From Anaerosalibacter massiliensis (GTDB lineage: Bacteria > Bacillota > Clostridia > Tissierellales > Sporanaerobacteraceae), in the NCBI GenBank assembly GCA_000751555.1, contig CCEZ01000075.1:62001-126000 (forward strand): a stretch of DNA of 64,000 nucleotides, read 5' to 3'. This document shows, in pieces, positions 25,045 to 34,294 of the stretch (position 1 is the first letter of the stretch; each line of letters starts with the position of its first letter). The notes under the pieces were generated by a model. That model was not told the DNA's origin. It worked only from the letters and a program-made list of their open reading frames with translations, and did not search any database. The position numbers were made by a program, and so were the translations under genes.

Positions 25045-26679
25045 ATGAATGAAAGAATTGAAAAACTTACATTGGAGTTAACAAACATAAGAGGAATTGT
25101 GGGAACGAAAGAGGAAAATAATGTGGCTGAAAAAGTATATGAAAAATTTATGGAAATGGATTATTTTAGAAAGTATCCTCAATATGTTAAGTATGTAGAT
25201 GCAATAGATGATCCTCTTGGAAGAAAAAGTGTAATGGCTATGGTAAAAGGAGAAAAAGGAAGTAACAATAAGACAGTTATTTTAATAGGTCATATAGATA
25301 CTGTAGGAATTTCTGACTATGGTGATTTAAAAGAATATGCTACTAAACCTTTAGAGTTAGGAGAAAAGTTTAAAGAAAGACCTCTTTCTGAAGATGTAGT
25401 TAAGGATCTAAAATCAGGAGAATATTTATTTGGCAGAGGTATATTTGATATGAAATGTGGGGTAGCCACCCTTATGACTTTAGTAGAGGAAATCTCTGAT
25501 GATGTAGAAAATTTTGAAGGCAATATTGTATTTGCAGCAGTATGTGATGAAGAAGGTAATTCTGGTGGTATGCTTTCAGTAGTTCCAGAGTTAGTTAAAT
25601 TGAAAGAAAAAGAGAATTTTGAATACTTAGCAGTACTTGACACAGACTATAGCGCTCCAAGATATGAAAATGATAATACTAGATATGTATATGTAGGTAC
25701 TGTAGGAAAATTAATGCCTACTTTCTACATAGTTGGAGCAGAAACTCATGGAGGAGATCCTTTTAAGGGAATAGATCCTAATTTAATATCTTCAGCTATA
25801 ACTAGTGAAATTGATTTCAATACTAAATATTGTGATGAGGCTGAAGGAGAGGTTACTGTACCGCCTATTACTTTAAGACAACAAGATTTAAAGCCAGAGT
25901 ACTCAGTTCAAACAGCAAAAACTAGTCATCTTTATTTTAACTATGGAACCCATATAAGTACTCCAGATGAAGTTATGGAAAAGGTAGTCAAAGGTGCAGA
26001 TTTAGCTTTTCAAAATGTAATTGATAATTTAAATAAAGAATACAAAAAATATTGTGATTTAAATAAATTCCTATATGAGAAATTACCTTGGAAATCCAGA
26101 GTTATGTCCTATGATGAATTATACAAGAAAGTAAAGGAAGAAAGAGGAGAAGAAGTAGATAAGTTAATAGAAGATTTAAATAAAGAACTACTTGCTAACC
26201 CTAATGTAGATGATAGAGAATTTGCACTAAAAATAGTAGAAGGAGTTCATAATATGTGGTCGGATAAAGATCCTGTAGTTGTAGTATTCTTCTCACCACC
26301 ATATTATCCACATATATATGTGGAAGGAAAATCTAAACTAGAGGAAAATCTTTTAAATGTAGTTAAGAAAACAGTTAAAAATATTGATTCTAATTATGAT
26401 ATTAAAGTAAAGAAATTCTATCCTTATATTTCTGATTTAAGTTATGCAGCAGCTCCAAGAGAAAAAGAAGCTATTGAATCTCTTAAGAATAATATGCCTG
26501 GATTTGGAGTGAAATATAAATTACCTATTAAAGACTTACAAGAGTTAAACCTTCCAGTAGTCAATATAGGACCTTTTGGAAAAGATGCTCATAAATTCAC
26601 AGAAAGATTAGAAAAAGACTATTCCTTTAATGTAGCACCAAAACTTGTTTATAATACTATTATAAATTTATTCAAATGA
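25045..26679 (+). CDS. M20 family hydrolase, RocB-like, second copy
   Basis: 544 residues, a paralogue of the enzyme at 17773-19428. Zinc motifs are LIGHIDTVGISDYG near residue 80, FGRGIFDMKCGVATL near 132 and AVCDEEGNSGG near 168, with GPFGKDAHKFTER near 510 near the C-terminus. RBS GGGAGG lies nine bases before the ATG. It forms a two-gene operon with the AGCS symporter under sigma-54 control. The pairing of a RocB-like hydrolase with an amino-acid symporter and a RocR-like activator parallels the arginine-catabolic rocB context, but arginase, rocD and rocA are not nearby. The substrate is therefore not necessarily arginine. Confidence 0.85.
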   Translation: MNERIEKLTLELTNIRGIVGTKEENNVAEKVYEKFMEMDYFRKYPQYVKYVDAIDDPLGRKSVMAMVKGEKGSNNKTVILIGHIDTVGISDYGDLKEYATKPLELGEKFKERPLSEDVVKDLKSGEYLFGRGIFDMKCGVATLMTLVEEISDDVENFEGNIVFAAVCDEEGNSGGMLSVVPELVKLKEKENFEYLAVLDTDYSAPRYENDNTRYVYVGTVGKLMPTFYIVGAETHGGDPFKGIDPNLISSAITSEIDFNTKYCDEAEGEVTVPPITLRQQDLKPEYSVQTAKTSHLYFNYGTHISTPDEVMEKVVKGADLAFQNVIDNLNKEYKKYCDLNKFLYEKLPWKSRVMSYDELYKKVKEERGEEVDKLIEDLNKELLANPNVDDREFALKIVEGVHNMWSDKDPVVVVFFSPPYYPHIYVEGKSKLEENLLNVVKKTVKNIDSNYDIKVKKFYPYISDLSYAAAPREKEAIESLKNNMPGFGVKYKLPIKDLQELNLPVVNIGPFGKDAHKFTERLEKDYSFNVAPKLVYNTIINLFK

Positions 26680-26690
26680 TGTAGATATAG

Positions 26691-26725
26691 TAGGGCAGAC
26701 CAATTTATATAGTCTGCCCTATTTT
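26691..26725 (+). terminator. Terminator after the second M20 gene
   Basis: TAGGGCAGAC (26691-26700) pairs with GTCTGCCCTA (26712-26721), followed by TTTTG and further T-rich sequence. Confidence 0.88.
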
Positions 26726-26746
26726 GATTTAATTATAAATTAATAT

Positions 26747-26774
26747 TTGAAAATTTAAAAAGATATGATATAAT
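26747..26774 (+). promoter_or_regulatory. Sigma-A promoter of the maltodextrin operon
   Basis: TTGAAA (26747-26752), 16-bp spacer, TATAAT (26769-26774) with an extended -10 TG at 26766-26767. The operator pair at 26791-26814 lies about 10 bp after the predicted start site. Confidence 0.7.
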
Positions 26775-26790
26775 GATGTTAAAAGAAATT

Positions 26791-26814
26791 GGAAACGTTT
26801 CCGATAACGTTACC
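26791..26814 (+). promoter_or_regulatory. Tandem LacI-family operator
   Basis: GGAAACGTTTCC (26791-26802), a perfect palindrome, abuts GATAACGTTACC (26803-26814), a second imperfect palindrome, both with the central ACGT typical of LacI/GalR sites. It lies 25 bp before the LacI gene itself. The first half is also close to a cre site (one mismatch at the last position), so CcpA could bind too. Confidence 0.7.
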
Positions 26815-26838
26815 TAAAATAGATGAAAGAGTGATGTT

Positions 26839-27858
26839 ATGGCTGATTTAAGTATCAAAGATATCGCTGAGATTGCAGGAGTAGGTGTTAGTACTGTATC
26901 TCGTGTTATAAACAATCATCCTGATGTAGGAGATAAGACTAGGAAAAAGGTTTTACAAATAATTGAAGAGTACAATTATATCCCTAATAATAGTGCAAGA
27001 AATTTGAAAAGAAGTAGTACTAATAATATCGGGATTTTAGTTAAAGGTATTCATAACCCTTTCTTTTCACAGATGATTAAAGCACTTGAAGAAGAAATAA
27101 ACAAGAAAGATTATTCTATGATACTTCATTACAATGAGAAAAACTCCAATGATATTGAAGTTGCTATAGAACTTATTAAGGAAAAGAAGCTAAAAGGTTT
27201 GATTTGCCTTGGGGGAGATTTTGATGATTTAGAAAACAATCAACTACTAAACTTAAAAACTCCTATGGTTTTAACATCAGTAAACATTATTGAAGAAGTA
27301 GATAAAGATGCATTTTCCAGTGTAACAATAGAAAATGAAATTGCAGCTTTTAAAGCAGTAGATTATCTATGCAAATTAGGCCATGAAAAAATTGGAATTA
27401 TCAGTACTGGAGAAGGAGATAAGAATGTTGGGAAGCTTAGACTTAGAGGATATAAAAAGGCATTAGTGGCAAATGGAATAGAAAAAAGAGATGAATTTAT
27501 ATCCTTTGCTCATTATACTTTTGAATCTGGATATAATGCTATGAATGAATTATTAGATAGAAATTTAGGGTTAACGGCAGTATTTGTTACTTCAGACATA
27601 ATGGCTATAGGTGCTTCAAAGGCAATTCTTAGTAGAGGTTTAAAAATTCCTGAAGATATCTCTATAGTTGGGTTTGATGGTATTGAATATTCAAAATATT
27701 TTCATCCATCTATTACTACTATAAAACAGCCAATAGAAGAAATGGGTCGAAAGAGTGCAGAAATACTGTTTGATTTGATAGAAAAGAAAAAAGAGCAACA
27801 ACATGTAGTGTTTAAAACAAAATTATTAGAAAGAGAATCTTGCAAAAAATTAAAATAG
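26839..27858 (+). CDS. LacI family transcriptional regulator (maltodextrin type)
   Basis: 339 residues: LacI helix-turn-helix at the N-terminus (SIKDIAEIAGVGVSTVSRVI) with the hinge helix NNSARNLKRSSTN near residue 55. A periplasmic-binding-protein-like sugar domain follows, with NNIGILVKGIHNPFF near 65 and ISIVGFDGIEYSKYFHPSITTI near 275-296. It is the first gene of the maltodextrin operon and has a tandem operator directly upstream of its own start, so it is likely autoregulated. The closest functional parallel is MalR. The inducer is probably maltose or a maltodextrin, judged by the neighbours. Confidence 0.88.
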   Translation: MADLSIKDIAEIAGVGVSTVSRVINNHPDVGDKTRKKVLQIIEEYNYIPNNSARNLKRSSTNNIGILVKGIHNPFFSQMIKALEEEINKKDYSMILHYNEKNSNDIEVAIELIKEKKLKGLICLGGDFDDLENNQLLNLKTPMVLTSVNIIEEVDKDAFSSVTIENEIAAFKAVDYLCKLGHEKIGIISTGEGDKNVGKLRLRGYKKALVANGIEKRDEFISFAHYTFESGYNAMNELLDRNLGLTAVFVTSDIMAIGASKAILSRGLKIPEDISIVGFDGIEYSKYFHPSITTIKQPIEEMGRKSAEILFDLIEKKKEQQHVVFKTKLLERESCKKLK

Positions 27859-27870
27859 GGGGACTCTTTT

Positions 27871-28983
27871 ATGTCTAAAGTAGTATTGAAAGATGTTGAA
27901 AAAGTTTATCCAAATGGGTTTAAAGCTGTTCATGGGATTAACTTAGAAGTTGAAGACGGTGAATTCATGGTGTTAGTAGGACCTTCAGGATGTGCAAAGT
28001 CTACTACCCTAAGGATGATAGCAGGCCTTGAAGAAATCAGTGGAGGTACTATTAGCATTGGTGATAAGGCGGTAAACGATATCCCACCAAAGGATAGAGA
28101 AATAGCTATGGTTTTTCAAAACTATGCCCTATATCCACATATGACAGTTTATGAAAATATGGGATTTTCTCTTAAGATGAAGAAAACACCTAAAAATATT
28201 ACTGATGAAAAGGTAAGGGAAGCTGCAAAAATATTGGATATAGAAGATTTATTAGATAGAAAGCCTAAAGAACTATCAGGAGGACAAAGGCAGAGAGTTG
28301 CTGTAGGAAGAGCTATAGTAAGAGCTCCAAAAGTCTTTTTATTTGATGAACCCCTATCCAATTTAGACGCAAAGCTAAGGGTTCACATGAGAGTTCAATT
28401 ATCTCAACTACACCAAAGGCTAAAGTCTACTATGATCTATGTAACTCATGATCAAGTAGAAGCTATGACTATGGGAGATAGGATATGTGTTATGAACCTA
28501 GGAAAAATAATGCAAGTAGATACTCCACTAAATGTATATCAGTATCCGGCAAATAAATTTGTAGCAGGTTTTATTGGCTCACCCCCTATGAATTTTATGG
28601 AAGGGGAAGTAATTGAAATAAATAATGATATAAAAATTAAAATCAAGGAGGTGAAGCTGAAACTGCCATTAGATAAATCTAGAAATTTAAAGAATTATGT
28701 TGGCAAGAAGATATGGTTTGGAATTAGGCCAGAAGACATAAACATAGGAAATTCAAATGAAGAAAATTCTATTAAAGGGAAGATAGAAGTAATTGAATTT
28801 ATGGGAAATGAAGCCTTTATATATTCCAAAATTGGAAATGATCAATTTATATCTAGAACAGATTTCCTAGGTGCCAAAGATTTGAAGAATGGTAGTGAAT
28901 GTTTCTTTTCTATTAATATGGACAAATGTCATATTTTTGATTATGACAGTGGAAAAAATATAAGCCTGTGGCTTAAAAATTAA
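27871..28983 (+). CDS. Sugar ABC transporter ATP-binding protein (MsmK/UgpC/MalK type)
   Basis: 370 residues. Walker A is GPSGCAKSTTLRMIAG near 37-52, with Ala in place of the usual Gly in GCGKST. The Q-loop is FQNYALYPHMTVYENM, the signature ELSGGQRQRVAVGRAI near 134, Walker B VFLFDEPLSNLDAKLR near 153, and the switch His YVTHDQVEAM near 190. The C-terminal 130 residues form the TOBE/OB regulatory domain of CUT1 ATPases. It powers uptake by the binding protein and permeases that follow. It starts 12 bp after the LacI gene. Having the ATPase inside the operon is less common in Bacillota, which often use one shared MsmX. Confidence 0.9.
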   Translation: MSKVVLKDVEKVYPNGFKAVHGINLEVEDGEFMVLVGPSGCAKSTTLRMIAGLEEISGGTISIGDKAVNDIPPKDREIAMVFQNYALYPHMTVYENMGFSLKMKKTPKNITDEKVREAAKILDIEDLLDRKPKELSGGQRQRVAVGRAIVRAPKVFLFDEPLSNLDAKLRVHMRVQLSQLHQRLKSTMIYVTHDQVEAMTMGDRICVMNLGKIMQVDTPLNVYQYPANKFVAGFIGSPPMNFMEGEVIEINNDIKIKIKEVKLKLPLDKSRNLKNYVGKKIWFGIRPEDINIGNSNEENSIKGKIEVIEFMGNEAFIYSKIGNDQFISRTDFLGAKDLKNGSECFFSINMDKCHIFDYDSGKNISLWLKN

Positions 28984-28994
28984 GGGGGGGTTCA

Positions 28995-30353
28995 ATGTTT
29001 AAGTCAAAAAAAGTCCTGATATTAGCAATAGTTATGGTACTCACTTTATCATTAGTAGTGACTGGTTGTTCAAATAATGAAAGTGATAAAAGTGCTCTTA
29101 AGGAAAATAAAGAAGCATCAGATGAAAAATCAGGTAAAGAAGTAGAAGTAGACATATTCCAATTTAAAGTTGAAATAGCTAAAGAGTTGGAAGAAGCAGC
29201 AAAAGTTTATGAAGAAGAAAATCCAAATGTAAAAATAAATATTCAAACAGTTGGCGGTGGAGATGACTATGGTGCTGCATTAAAGGCTGCTTTCCAATCA
29301 GGAAATGAACCAGATATATTTAATGTTGGTGGTCCACAAGATATTAAAGATTGGATGGACAAGCTAGAAGATCTATCTAACCAACCTTGGGTAGATAAAG
29401 CACTAGATGGTGTACTATCAGGAGCTACAGTAGATGACAAGGTATATGCACTACCTTTTAACTTGGAAGGTTATGGATTTGTTTATAATACAGAAATATT
29501 TAAAGCTGCAGGTATTGATGCAGAAAAAATAGTAGATTTTAAAAGCTTAGAAGAAGCGGTGAAAGCTTTAGATGGGAAAATTAAAAATGGTGAATTAAAA
29601 GATGATTATCCACTACTTGAATCTGTATTTGAATTTCCTGCAAAAGAAACTTGGATAACTGGCTTACATACATCTAATGTAGCACTAGGACAAGAATTTG
29701 ATAGTTCTATAGAGGCATTTAATTCTGAAGAAGTAGAGTTTAAATATGGAGATTCACTAAAGAAAATAATAGATTTGCAAGCAGATTATTCATCTAATAG
29801 AGATGCAAAACAAAAGTTGAATGCTGTAGATTATACAACACAAGCAGAAGAAGGAATAGCCATAGAACGTGTAGCAATTATACAACAAGGTAATTGGGTT
29901 TATGGATTAGTAAATGATGTAGATGAAGATGTGGCAAAGAAATTAGATATATTGCCTATACCTTTAGAAGGTGGAAAGGAAGATTCCATACCAGTAGGAG
30001 TTCCAATGCATTGGGTAGTAAACAAAGATAGTGATGATGGAGTGAAAGATGTAGCGAAGGATTTCTTGGATTGGCTATATACATCTGAAAAAGGAAAAGA
30101 ATATATAGTTAATGAATTTCATTTTATACCTCCACTAACTGGATATGAAGATTTAGAAGTAGAAGATTCTCTAGGAAGAGCAGTTTCAAGATATGCAGAA
30201 GCAGGAAAGACAACTCCTTGGGTGTTCATGGGCTATCCAACAGCATGGGGTATGGAAGGCTTAGGAAACAATATACAAAAATATTTATCAGGAGAATACA
30301 CTTGGGAAGAAGTTATATCTGAATCCCAAGCTCAATGGAAGGAAATGAGATAA
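28995..30353 (+). CDS. Maltodextrin-type ABC transporter substrate-binding lipoprotein
   Basis: 452 residues. The signal peptide has basic residues FKSKK, a hydrophobic core, and the lipobox LVVTGC with Cys25 as lipid attachment site. A Ser/Lys/Glu-rich linker follows, then a type 1 extracellular solute-binding domain. Typical features are FQSGNEPDIFNVGG near 98-111, LPFNLEGYGFVYNTEIFKAAGI near 155-176 (split by ligand contacts), and aromatic residues near the C-terminus (WVFMGYPTAWGM). It is anchored outside the membrane and delivers oligosaccharide to the two permeases. It is followed by a perfect 15-bp hairpin that may stabilise its mRNA. Confidence 0.9.
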   Translation: MFKSKKVLILAIVMVLTLSLVVTGCSNNESDKSALKENKEASDEKSGKEVEVDIFQFKVEIAKELEEAAKVYEEENPNVKINIQTVGGGDDYGAALKAAFQSGNEPDIFNVGGPQDIKDWMDKLEDLSNQPWVDKALDGVLSGATVDDKVYALPFNLEGYGFVYNTEIFKAAGIDAEKIVDFKSLEEAVKALDGKIKNGELKDDYPLLESVFEFPAKETWITGLHTSNVALGQEFDSSIEAFNSEEVEFKYGDSLKKIIDLQADYSSNRDAKQKLNAVDYTTQAEEGIAIERVAIIQQGNWVYGLVNDVDEDVAKKLDILPIPLEGGKEDSIPVGVPMHWVVNKDSDDGVKDVAKDFLDWLYTSEKGKEYIVNEFHFIPPLTGYEDLEVEDSLGRAVSRYAEAGKTTPWVFMGYPTAWGMEGLGNNIQKYLSGEYTWEEVISESQAQWKEMR

Positions 30354-30362
30354 AAATAAAAT

Positions 30363-30395
30363 TATAGGGATATACATAAAATGTATATCCCTATA
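30363..30395 (+). repeat. Hairpin between binding protein and permease genes
   Basis: TATAGGGATATACAT (30363-30377) and its exact complement (30381-30395) form a 15-bp stem with loop AAA and no T run. In sugar ABC operons such hairpins protect the upstream mRNA from 3' exonucleases, so more binding protein than permease is made. Confidence 0.7.
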
Positions 30396-30416
30396 TAGTA
30401 TATGGAAAGGAGAGGA

Positions 30417-31286
30417 ATGATGAAATACTCAAAAGGTTGGTTTTGGACCTTTGTAAGTCCAGTATTATTGGCATTTATAATTGTAGTCATCATTCCAATG
30501 ATTACAGGAATTTATTATTCCTTTACTGATTGGAATGGAATAGGAAACAATGCAAATTGGGTAGGATTTAAAAACTATATAAAGATTTTTACTGAAGACA
30601 AAGATTTTTTAAACTCCTTTTTGTTTACAGCAAAATTTGCTCTAGTGTCATTAATAACTATAAATGTAATAGGATTTGGATTAGCACTTTTGATGACAAA
30701 GGGGTTAAAAGCTACTAATTTTTTTAGAAGCATCTTTTTTATGCCTAATATGATAGGGGGACTTATACTGGGGTTTGTTTGGCAATTTATATTTACAAAA
30801 GGTTTTGATTCGTTGGGGAGGATACTAGGTTGGAATTTTTTAAGAGGATGGTTATCTGATCCAACTACAGGATTTTGGGGATTAGTAATACTTATGTCTT
30901 GGCAAATGTCTGGTTATATGATGGTTATCTATATAGCTGCAATAGAAAACATTCCAGAATCATCTATTGAAGCAGCAGAAATAGATGGAGCCAATGCTTG
31001 GCAAAGGCTTAAATATATAATAATGCCACTAGTAGCGCCGGCTTTTACAGTAGGACTGTTTCTAACTTTATCAAATTCCTTTAAACTATATGATCAGAAT
31101 CTATCATTGACAGCAGGTGGTCCTCATAATTCCACTCAAATGTTGGCCATGAATATATATAATACAGCTTTTAAATTTAACAAATTGGGACTTGCTCAAG
31201 CAAAGGCAGTTGTATTTTTAGTCACTGTAGCAGTTATTACATTAACACAGATTTACTATAGCAAGAGAAAAGAGGTGGAAATGTAG
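30417..31286 (+). CDS. Sugar ABC transporter permease (MalF/UgpA type)
   Basis: About 289 residues with six predicted helices. The EAA loop that docks on the ATPase is EAAEIDGANAWQRLKYIIMP near 190-209. An in-frame ATG at 30402 exists, but AAAGGAGAGG (30406-30415) overlaps that extension, so translation starts at the ATG at 30417 or 30420. It pairs with the second permease, whose GTG start overlaps its stop codon by one base, indicating translational coupling. Confidence 0.9.
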   Translation: MMKYSKGWFWTFVSPVLLAFIIVVIIPMITGIYYSFTDWNGIGNNANWVGFKNYIKIFTEDKDFLNSFLFTAKFALVSLITINVIGFGLALLMTKGLKATNFFRSIFFMPNMIGGLILGFVWQFIFTKGFDSLGRILGWNFLRGWLSDPTTGFWGLVILMSWQMSGYMMVIYIAAIENIPESSIEAAEIDGANAWQRLKYIIMPLVAPAFTVGLFLTLSNSFKLYDQNLSLTAGGPHNSTQMLAMNIYNTAFKFNKLGLAQAKAVVFLVTVAVITLTQIYYSKRKEVEM

Positions 31287-32113
31287 TGAAAGGAGAAAAA
31301 AAGAATAAAACTCGAATTCTAATACTTGCTATATTTTTAGCCATTATATTCATATTGCCTTTTTATATAGTGTTGACTAATTCATTTAAGACTCAAAAAG
31401 GAATATTTCTAAATGTTACAGATTTGCCTTTTGGCCAATTCTTTACATTGGATAATTACATAGAGGCTTTTAAGGAATTGGATTTTGTTCATTCATTTTT
31501 AAATTCACTTTTAATTACAGTATTTAGCACAGTTTTAATTGTTATATTTTCATCTATGGCAGCTTGGATGCTAGTTAGGACCAAATCAAAACTAAGTAGC
31601 TTCCTATATTTTCTATTTGCTGCAGCTATACTCATACCATTTCAATCGGTAATGCTACCCCTTATAAATTTAATGGGAAAAATAGGATTTTTAAATAGAA
31701 GTGGACTAATTTTTATGTATGTTGGTTTTGGAGCCAGTTTATCTATAATGCTCTACCATGGTTTTATAAAGAGTATACCTGTAGAATTAGAAGAAGCTGC
31801 AACTATAGATGGCTGTAACAAGTTTCAAGTATTTTGGTACATTATATTCCCAATGCTTAAGCCAATAACAGTAACAGTTAGCATATTAAATGCTATGTGG
31901 ATATGGAATGACTTCCTACTACCACAGTTAGTAATCAATAGGCCAGAGTCTCATACAATACCTTTAAAAATGTTCTATTTCTTTGGACAACATTCTAAAC
32001 AGTGGCATTTAGCATTGGCAGGTCTTGTAATTGGCATGATACCTATAATCATATTCTATATATTGGCACAAAAACATATTATTAAAGGGGTTACAAAAGG
32101 TTCAATAAAATAG
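31286..32113 (+). CDS. Sugar ABC transporter permease (MalG/UgpE type)
   Basis: 275 residues, six predicted helices. The start of the protein (ILAIFLAIIFILPFYIVLTN SFKTQ) is typical of MalG-type permeases. The EAA loop is EEAATIDGCNKFQVFWYIIF near 173-192. It starts with GTG overlapping the stop of the first permease (TAGTG). The two form the membrane channel of a CUT1 importer for maltodextrin or a similar alpha-glucan. Confidence 0.9.
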   Translation: MKGEKKNKTRILILAIFLAIIFILPFYIVLTNSFKTQKGIFLNVTDLPFGQFFTLDNYIEAFKELDFVHSFLNSLLITVFSTVLIVIFSSMAAWMLVRTKSKLSSFLYFLFAAAILIPFQSVMLPLINLMGKIGFLNRSGLIFMYVGFGASLSIMLYHGFIKSIPVELEEAATIDGCNKFQVFWYIIFPMLKPITVTVSILNAMWIWNDFLLPQLVINRPESHTIPLKMFYFFGQHSKQWHLALAGLVIGMIPIIIFYILAQKHIIKGVTKGSIK

Positions 32114-32125
32114 TTTTGGAGGGAT

Positions 32126-34282
32126 ATGGTGAAAGTTTATAAGATATCAGACAATATTTTAAAATATAGATTTGGTGTCCCCTTTCCTACAGATGTAGTA
32201 GTGAAAGCAGGGAAAGAAATAGAAAAAAGTAGTGTAGACTATTTCCAAATAAAAGAAAAGGAAGAGTTAAAACTTATTTATAAAATGGATACTAAAGATA
32301 TAGTATTTGGCCTAGGAGAAAATCAAAGAGGTCTAAATAAAAGAGGAGGAGAGTATATTTCTTTCTGTTCTGACGATCCAAACCATACTCCAGAAAAAAG
32401 ATCTTTATATGGAGCTCATAACTTTTTATTAGTAGATGGAGTAGAAAACTTTGGAGTATTTATAGACCATCCTGGGAAAGTAGTATTCGACATAGGATTT
32501 AGTCACAAGGACTATTTAGAAATAACTATTGAAGATAAAAATTTTGATCTATATATAATAGATGGTAGCAGCTCTAGAGAAATAGTTAGTAGTTTTTTAA
32601 ATATTATTGGAGAAGGCTATGTGCCACCAAAATGGGCATTTGGCTATCAGCAGTCTAGATGGAGCTATCCAGATGCTAAAGAAGTAGAAAAAATAGCAGA
32701 CAGATTTATTGAAAATAATATACCCTGTGATGCTATCTACTTAGATATAGACTATATGGAAGACTATAAAAACTTTACAGTAAGTGAAGAAAGATTTCCC
32801 AATTTTAAAAGATTTGTAGAGAAAATGAAGGATAAAGGATTTAGACTAATTCCTATAATAGATGCAGGGGTGAAAATAGAAGAAGGTTATGATATCTATG
32901 AAGAAGGTGTAGAGAAAGGATATTTTTGTGTAGATATCAAAGGCCAGCCCTTTGTAGCAGCAGTATGGCCAGGAAAGGTACATTTTCCCGACTTTTTAAA
33001 TAATGAATCTAGGCTATGGTTTGGGAAGAAATATGGAAAGCTAATTGACTGTGGATTAGAAGGATTTTGGAATGATATGAATGAGCCAGCTATCTTCTAT
33101 ACAAATAGGGGAATAGAACAGGCTATAGAAGAAGCTAAAAATGCGGAAGGCAAGAACTTAAATATAGACAGCTTCTTTGGTCTTAAAGATGAATTTAGAA
33201 ATATCTCCAATAATATAGAAGACTATAAGTCTTTCTACCATAATATAGATGGAAAATTAGTAAACCACTATGATGTTCACAATCTATATGGATACAATAT
33301 GACTAGATCTGCTGATGAAGGTTTTAAAGAAATATATCCTAATAAGAGATTTTTATTGATATCCAGATCTTCCTATATAGGAATGCATAGATATTCAGGA
33401 ATATGGACTGGGGACAACCATTCTTGGTGGGAACATATACTATTGAATATAAAGATGATGCCTTCATTAAATATGTGCGGATTTTTATACTCTGGAGCAG
33501 ATACAGGGGGATTTAGCGGTGATATCAATGGAGAACTTGCTATAAGATGGACTCAGTTCAGCATATTTACACCACTATTTAGAAACCATTCTGCCAAAGG
33601 TACAAGACATCAAGAACCCTTTGCCTTTGATGAAGAAAGTAATTTAAATATGAAGGAGGCTATAAAGCTTAGATATGGACTTATACCTTATATTTATTCT
33701 GAATATATGAAGGCAATTATAAATAAGGATATTTACTTTGCACCAATTTCCTTTGAATACAATGATGAATATTCAAGAAGGGTGGAAGACCAACTTTTAG
33801 TTGGAGATTCACTTATGATTAGCCCTATTTATGAAGAAAATAGTAGAGGAAGATATATATGGCTGCCAGAGGATATGCTACTATGGAAAGCTAAGGATTA
33901 TAGTGAAAGAAAGTATGAAGTCATAGAAAAGGGTCATAGATATTTAAATATTGATATAGATGAAATACCTATATTTATTAAGAAAAATAGAGTATTGGTA
34001 CTAGGAAAACATGCCAATACTGTTGACAATATAGATAATCAAGAGCTAGTAGTCATAGCTTTTGTAGAAGACAAAGCTAGCTATACTTATTATGATGATG
34101 ACGGAAAATCCTTAGACTATAGGGATGGAATATATTCAAAGCTAATCATTGAAATTGAAAAGAGAGAAAATGACTACAATATAAATGTAAAAAGCCATGG
34201 AAATAAGGAAATTAAGAGATTAAAACTAGAGATAGTAGATAGAGAAGGAAAAGTAACTAAGAAGACTGTTAATATTCAATAA
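32126..34282 (+). CDS. Glycoside hydrolase family 31 alpha-glucosidase
   Basis: 718 residues of GH31. The catalytic nucleophile is Asp317 in GFWNDMNEP, and the likely acid/base is Asp430 in IWTGDNHSWWEH. Other family motifs are IPCDAIYLDIDYMEDYKNFT near 196-215, YSGADTGGFSG near 455, and FRNHSAKGTRHQEPF near 487. There is no signal peptide, so it acts in the cytoplasm on imported oligosaccharides, releasing glucose from non-reducing ends. It follows the permease by 12 bp and shares the operon with 4-alpha-glucanotransferase and phosphorylase, giving a complete intracellular maltodextrin pathway. Isomaltose-type or xyloside specificity cannot be ruled out by motif alone. Confidence 0.9.
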   Translation: MVKVYKISDNILKYRFGVPFPTDVVVKAGKEIEKSSVDYFQIKEKEELKLIYKMDTKDIVFGLGENQRGLNKRGGEYISFCSDDPNHTPEKRSLYGAHNFLLVDGVENFGVFIDHPGKVVFDIGFSHKDYLEITIEDKNFDLYIIDGSSSREIVSSFLNIIGEGYVPPKWAFGYQQSRWSYPDAKEVEKIADRFIENNIPCDAIYLDIDYMEDYKNFTVSEERFPNFKRFVEKMKDKGFRLIPIIDAGVKIEEGYDIYEEGVEKGYFCVDIKGQPFVAAVWPGKVHFPDFLNNESRLWFGKKYGKLIDCGLEGFWNDMNEPAIFYTNRGIEQAIEEAKNAEGKNLNIDSFFGLKDEFRNISNNIEDYKSFYHNIDGKLVNHYDVHNLYGYNMTRSADEGFKEIYPNKRFLLISRSSYIGMHRYSGIWTGDNHSWWEHILLNIKMMPSLNMCGFLYSGADTGGFSGDINGELAIRWTQFSIFTPLFRNHSAKGTRHQEPFAFDEESNLNMKEAIKLRYGLIPYIYSEYMKAIINKDIYFAPISFEYNDEYSRRVEDQLLVGDSLMISPIYEENSRGRYIWLPEDMLLWKAKDYSERKYEVIEKGHRYLNIDIDEIPIFIKKNRVLVLGKHANTVDNIDNQELVVIAFVEDKASYTYYDDDGKSLDYRDGIYSKLIIEIEKRENDYNINVKSHGNKEIKRLKLEIVDREGKVTKKTVNIQ

Positions 34283-34294
34283 AGGAGAAGGAAT

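Noticed and set aside
26790-26804. A cre site in front of the LacI gene
   Set aside because: It fits all but the last position, but the sequence is better explained as the left half of a tandem LacI operator; kept only as a possibility.
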